From Dentipellis sp. KUC8613 (Eukaryota > Basidiomycota > Agaricomycetes > Russulales > Hericiaceae): DNA of 64,000 nt. Of the stretch, positions 57,643 through 64,000 are shown in pieces (within the stretch, counting starts at the first letter, position 1; each line of letters opens with the position of its first letter). The stretch is from NCBI GenBank assembly GCA_002286715.1, contig NSJX01000050.1:62001-126000 (forward strand), read 5' to 3'. The position numbers and the translations under genes were made by a program. The notes below the pieces were generated by a model. That model ran no database searches. It was not told the origin of the DNA and saw nothing but the letters and a program-made list of their open reading frames with translations.

Positions 57643-58686
57643 GGCGGTTCGTGAATGGCAGCGTTCAAGTTCCGTTCGCTGATATATAGAAGGGAAATGA
57701 TCTGCAACGCAAATTTATGGAAGGCAGCGGGCTTTATATGGACACGTATTTTGGGACCTCCTATAAGATTTGATCGCGAAGGGTGACACACGTTCGGTGC
57801 ATTCAGGCAGGGCGGCTTTGATGTTAGACGCGTATGGTGCCAGAACGGAGGCCGTCGACGTTAGCCGCTACTGAATTGCACAGGACGACGAAAAATGGTT
57901 GATGGGCCGGCTGTGGATGACAGTGGGTCCAATATACGATCTCGACGTCAAGGCTGTACGTACGTGGGTAGATGTCTGCGTGGAACGAGGAGTGTCAAGG
58001 AAAGAGAAGCGCTCGAGGCACCACGTCCACATAATTGTATCGTGGAGAACCCCTAAAAATCGCATGGGAGGTACTCCTAGGTTCTCGTAACCTTACGACG
58101 CCCCTTACTGTGGGATGTCACGTTATAGAAATCAATGCCTCGTGCAGGACGTATGGGCTTACAGTGGGGAACTCAAAGCAGCAATAATGTCGTGACGACG
58201 AAGAAAGAGGCTATGTTGCTTGGGGATAGCCTCGGAAAACGAACGAAAGACCGCGACGTCGGAACGCAATTTCAATTCCGAGCAAAGCCCAGGAACAGTG
58301 TCCGGGGTACGCTGGTAATGTGACCGGATACCCCTGTTACGTGCTCGGGATATCATGTGACATGACGCGTGACTGCCGCAGGAACAGGCGCGTCTTGTCC
58401 TCGCCTCAGAGTCTGCGCAGCGCCGTATTCAGTGCGGTACGCCCAAATGACCCCTTCATATCGTCGTGGCCGATTCTGAACCTGCTGACATCTCCAGGAG
58501 AAAAGACCCCGCGGAAACCCTGGGCCGCCATCGGGAAGCCGGGCCTTGTCAGACGAGCATGGCGCACGGTCCGATGACGGTCCGAGTCGCTGAGGGGCTC
58601 GTATAAAGGTTCATTCGGACATTCCACGAAGATGCAGATAATCTATCTCTTCCTTCTTCCCTCTTCATAAACAGCAGACCAGCGAT
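57643..58686. other. Divergent intergenic region
   Basis: Between the oxidase and aldo-keto reductase starts. A TATA box (TATAAAG, 58602-58608) precedes the reductase ATG by 85 bp. No gene supported. Confidence 0.5.
58602..58608 (+). promoter_or_regulatory. TATA box of the aldo-keto reductase gene
   Basis: TATAAAG 85 bp upstream of the ATG at 58687. Confidence 0.5.
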
Positions 58687-59979
58687 ATGTCTCTCGGTAA
58701 AGTGCTCCCCCTTTCGAATGGCAAGACCATCCCCCAGATTGGTCTTGGTACATGGCTCTCGGAGCCCAATGAGGTCGAGAATGCCGTATGTACACCCATC
58801 TGCTCATGTGAGGTGCACGTCCTCATCTCTCGCAGGTTGTCTGGGCTATCGAGGCCGGCTACCGCCATATCGATTGCGCGATGATCTACCAGAACCAGGA
58901 CGAGGTGAGCACCACCGCCGCTCATCAAAGCACGCGATCCTGACGATCCCCGGACGCGTCTGCGCAGGTCGGGCGCGCTCTGAAGAAAGTGATCCCGTCC
59001 ATCGTCAAGCGCGAGGACCTCTTCATCACCAGCAAAGTCTGGAACACCTCGCACCACCCCGATGACGTCGAGAAGGAGCTGGATGAAACCTTGAAGCAGC
59101 TCGGCACCGAGTACCTGGACATGTACTGTAAGTCCATGCTTCTTCCCCTCCTCCGCGATTTCGAGTGTGCACCCCGTATATCCACCGCACGCCGATGCTG
59201 ACGATCGCGTGACACAGTGATCCACTGGCCCGTCGCGTTCCCGCGCGGCAGCAACCTCTTCCCGCCGCACCCCGAGCGCGCGAACGAGGTCGCGATCGAC
59301 CCGAACCCGCCCTCGCTCGTCGACACCTGGAAGGCGATGATCAAGCTGCTCGACACGGGCAAGGTCCGCGGCATCGGCGTCTCGAACTTCACCATCGAGT
59401 ACATCAAGGGCATCGTCGCCGCCACCGGCGTCACGCCCACCGTCAACCAGGTCGAGGCGCACCCGCTGCTCCCCCAGGACGACCTCTTGGAGTTCTGCAA
59501 GAAGGAGAACATCCACATCACGGCGTACTCTCCGTTGGGCAACAACTGTGCGTTGTTCTTGTTTGAGTTTGCGAACGCGTCCCGGAGCTGATTCATGTCG
59601 GATAGTGCGCGATAAGCCCAGGCTCACCGACCACCCCGTCGTGAAGGAGATCGCAGACAAGAACGGAGCGACGACTGCGCAGGTCCTCGTCGCCTGGGGC
59701 GCGCACCGCGGTTACTCCGTCATCCCCAAGTCCGTGAACAGGGGTACGCACGCACGGCTTCCTCTTTCACCTCCCAGCTAACCATGCCCTGCAGAGCGCA
59801 TCATCTCGAACTTCAAGCAGATCACGCTGAGCGAGGAGGACTACCAAAAGGTCTCGGCGATCGGCCACAACAACCACCTGCGCTACAACACGCCTGCCGC
59901 GTACAAGACGCGGTGGAGCGTCAAGATCTTCGACGAGCCCGAGGAGCAGAATGTCGACCACCAGGTCAAGATCCAGTAA
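58687..59979 (+). CDS. Aldo-keto reductase
   Basis: NADPH-dependent cytosolic reductase. Exon 1: [27 protein letters not shown]. Exon 2: [20 protein letters not shown], with catalytic Asp and Tyr. Exon 3: [20 protein letters not shown] (catalytic Lys). Exon 4: [12 protein letters not shown] (catalytic His), [40 protein letters not shown] and ITAYSPLG. The last exons have [24 protein letters not shown] and the C-terminus NVDHQVKIQ before TAA. The tetrad D/Y/K/H is complete. About 320 residues, normal for AKR. Confidence 0.88.
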
Positions 59980-60884
59980 TCGCACTGTGACTGTGACGAG
60001 TGACGATCCAGCTCTGGGCGTTTGAAAGGCTCAGACTCAGGAGACGTCAAGGAGAAGTTCGCTTACCTGTGTGTATTGCCAATATTGTTATAATCATAAC
60101 TTGTAGCAGCAGTATCGAATCAATTGTCGTGTTGATGTTCAGTCCTGGAGCACCTGATCATGACTGCCTGCTATTGAGAATGTTCAAGAACGAGCAAAAA
60201 GTGACGTTGCCGAACCGGGCGTAGTCACGGTAGTGAATTGCGACACATTGAAAGTCTTTCGCCAACAGCATATCACGTGAATACACCGATTTCGCCTGCA
60301 AAGTCTTTACGTTCAGCCCGATAAAAAGGCAATCGCCAGGAAGCGTTTCACCGGCTTCCATAGGTTTGACCTGCCAGGCTGCAACGAACCTCTCGTTGAC
60401 AGTGCGATCTGCGGGCTGCCATTTTGCGTTTTTGAGGCAATTCCGACGCGACAGGACACATCGTCCAAGCGGATAGAACACCGAAGATTGAGATCCGCCA
60501 GATGCGGCGGCCCACGGACCCGAGCAAGTACGAGATCTTCTGCGATGGACTCAAGCGCGAGTGGAGTATGGACGGCGGAGTACACTGCACAGGACCCGGA
60601 GGTTGTCGGCTCCGGTGCGGTGGTATATCTTCTAGTGCACTGGATGGTTCGTAAATTGGCACTCACAGCGGAAAATGGTGGATACAAGGCGGTGCGTGTT
60701 TCGCCAATGCCAATTGGATTGCCCTGCTAATAAATGCGGTTTATGGAGTAACAGATCGATCGGCATATACAGATAATGTACAATTATCGACAGCTGGATT
60801 CGTGAGGATCTGCGTTATTAACTTTTTCGAACCGCCAAGGCGCATAAATGCACTAACCAGGTCCCATAAATACCATATCTGGAT
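59980..60884. other. Intergenic with overlapping short frames
   Basis: Two short frames overlap: minus 60158-60481 (NAKWQPADRTVNERFVAAWQ; VYSRDMLLAKDFQCVAIHYR) and plus about 60430-60610 (KIEIRQMRRPTDPSKYEIFC; REWSMDGGVHCTGPGG). Both look more protein-like than chance, yet neither has a full model. Confidence 0.3.
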
Positions 60885-62275
60885 TTATCCATCGAACATC
60901 GTGCCGTCCATACGGACGCCCATGTTCTGCTTTATGTCCATACCCAAGAGTTTCATTTTTCCGGCCTAGAGAACGCGTGAGCATTCGGTGGTCAACGCAT
61001 ACCATCATCAGACACCCACCTCGATGCGCTCCTGTTGCACCCTGCGCAATTCCTGGAGCTGCTCGCGGTTCATGTAGCTTTCCTTCTCCGTCTCGGCTCG
61101 TTTGTGTTTGCTCGCATGTGCACGCATATCTGCGTTAGGGTCGTAGCCGTCCTCGGCAGGTGGCACATATGCGCCTGAGCGCATTGCAGCCATGCGGGCG
61201 TCATATGACTCCATGTTATAGAATTTTTCGTGCGGGAGCGTTGCTGTAGAGCTGATCAGCGAGGATGTGAGAAAAAGTTGGGCGAACGAAAATACCGGTG
61301 TTATAGTCTTCAGCGAATTTCAAGAATTCCTTCTTCGTTTGGTCCTTGGACATCGTCTCAGGGTTCATCATACGCTCTTCAACTAGCCAGGCCCGGAATT
61401 CTTGTTCTTTGTTATACATACTACACCATAGACAATAAGCATCGCAAGTGGATGCGAAAGATATGAGGACGTACTCCGCCTCTGAGATAATACCGTGTTT
61501 TCCCCACTGCGCGCCAACAGCAGCAGTTTTCTTCTTCTGCCAAGCCTAGTGTGAGACATGCACAGACGCAAGATCACAAACATACCTTCTTGTCCTTCTT
61601 CTCTCTCTTCCTCTCCTTCCTGTCGCGGTCCCTGCTCCTACTCCTACTCCTCCGTCGATGCTTCCGTTTCCTCTCCCGCCTTCTATCCTCCTCGCTGTCA
61701 CTCTCCGAGCGCGAAGCCGACCTCGAACGTGTCCGGGAACGGCGTCGCTTCCTGTGGTCCCGATCTCTGTCTCTTGACCGTGAGCGCGAACGCGACCTCG
61801 ATCTCGATGGGGAACGCGACGACGCCCGCCGTTTCCTATCCCTCGACCGCGACCTCGAAGGCGAACGAGACGCCCTTCGTCGCCTATCCCGCGACCGCGA
61901 CCTGGACCTCGAGCGCGACGGTGTCAAAGACCGCCTCCTCTTCACTCCCCTCCTCTCCTCTCGATCTCGCGACCGTGAGCGCGAACGGTACGATCTCCTC
62001 AATGGCGACCGTGACCTCACTCGCTCCCTCTCCCTCAGCCGGTCCCTGTCCCTATCCCCGTCGCGATCCCTCTCCCTCTCCCTTTCTCTGTCTCTATCCC
62101 TATCGCGCGACCACGACCTCGGCCGGTACGAATTCCTCGGTGGTGGCGAGCGCGGCCGCGCTGATGCAAGGGGGCGAGGCGGTGACCGCGGGCGTCGACC
62201 AAGATGGGGTGGCGGGTCACGCTCGAGACGCGGAGTCGGTTCTGGTGGTGGTGACCGTCCTCTGCGGGGCGCCAT
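60885..62275 (-). CDS. RS-domain protein with conserved C-terminal block
   Basis: Exon 1 (62275 to about 61585) is almost wholly Arg/Ser/Asp dipeptides (RSRSRDREERRGVKRRRSLT; KRKHRRRSRSRSRDRDRKER). Next exons encode AWQKKKTAAVGAQWGKHGII, MYNKEQEFRAWLVEERMMNP, TKKEFLKFAEDYNTG, LPHEKFYNMESYDARMAAMR, and a last exon (acceptor TTCTCTAG) GKMKLLGMDIKQNMGVRMDG ending FDG at TAA 60887-60885. The GKHGI...EFRAWL...EDYNT...KFYN block is found in eukaryotic RS-rich proteins thought to associate with splicing; the NKAPD1 comparison I have in mind is tentative. Nuclear, probably in pre-mRNA processing. Confidence 0.7.
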
Positions 62276-62536
62276 AGTTTGTGTGCTAGCCGTCGGCGAT
62301 GACGATGAGCGCGAGCGTATTGGCGGCGCGTCTGGGGCACCGTTGCTTGTTTGGTTCCGGGGCTGTTGCCAAACAAGGACCCCGGATGGGCTTTGGGCGC
62401 GTCATATCTCCGGACCCACTGACACCGTTGCTTCTGTCTAATCCGCCCGCACAGAGCACCGACATCGTTCGCAGTCTGTGCAGTCCAGTAGATTCGAGGA
62501 TAGATTAATTTAATCGAACATGCTCTATACAGAAAT

Positions 62537-64000
<1,464 letters not shown>

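Noticed and set aside
44947..59979. A secondary-metabolite gene cluster (SDRs, FAD oxidase, AKR).
   Set aside because: No core synthase, transporter or pathway regulator is seen, and the F-box gene interrupts the set. Shared neighbourhood alone is not enough.
61551..62441. A 296-residue plus-strand frame rich in Asp/Arg/Leu/Ser.
   Set aside because: It is the antisense of the RS-domain exon; RS repeats stay open on the opposite strand.

Overview
The window is nuclear DNA of a basidiomycete fungus, most likely an Agaricomycete. Protein-coding genes are dense, on both strands, and cut by many introns of about 50-60 nt with GTRNGT donors and YAG acceptors. Two tRNA-Ala genes carry introns. Several proteins belong to families I know mainly from Agaricomycetes, notably a Plavaka-type transposase and coiled-coil proteins with a DUF6697-like C-terminus. 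All exon joins below were made by eye from reading frames and splice signals.

Left part (1-7.3 kb): two related coiled-coil genes on the minus strand, with two intron-containing tRNA-Ala genes between them. Then come a seven-bladed lactonase (carboxy-muconate cyclase type) and an uncharacterised protein whose spliced end is a CaaX-like CIIC.

Mobile element (7,600-19,939): a 12.34-kb DNA transposon with perfect 46-bp terminal inverted repeats. It carries a near-complete Plavaka-type transposase (15.2-19.3 kb), a companion gene (8.8-10.6 kb), at least one further gene region (12.2-14.6 kb), short tandem arrays, a collapsed 132-bp minisatellite with an N gap, and GATAA-containing motifs near both ends. 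It sits in the intergenic space between the CaaX gene (minus) and the RNA polymerase I/III subunit gene RPAC1 (plus), 154 bp from the RPAC1 start codon.

Middle (20-34 kb): RPAC1, a mitochondrial-type class III CoA-transferase, then a gene-poor stretch with four members and one decayed copy of a small, unassigned tandem protein family. An uncharacterised plus-strand gene follows.

Housekeeping block (34.5-43.8 kb): ELP1/IKI3 (Elongator) lies head to head with EFG1 (rRNA processing), followed by a multi-pass membrane protein.

Oxidoreductase-rich block (44.9-60 kb): four tandem short-chain dehydrogenases with shared intron positions, an F-box protein, a BBE-type FAD-linked oxidase with a long low-complexity insert, and an aldo-keto reductase. 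No polyketide, peptide or terpene synthase is visible, so I do not call a metabolite cluster.

Right end (60.9-64 kb): an RS-domain protein and the C-terminal half of a PMR1-type Ca2+/Mn2+ ATPase that runs off the edge.
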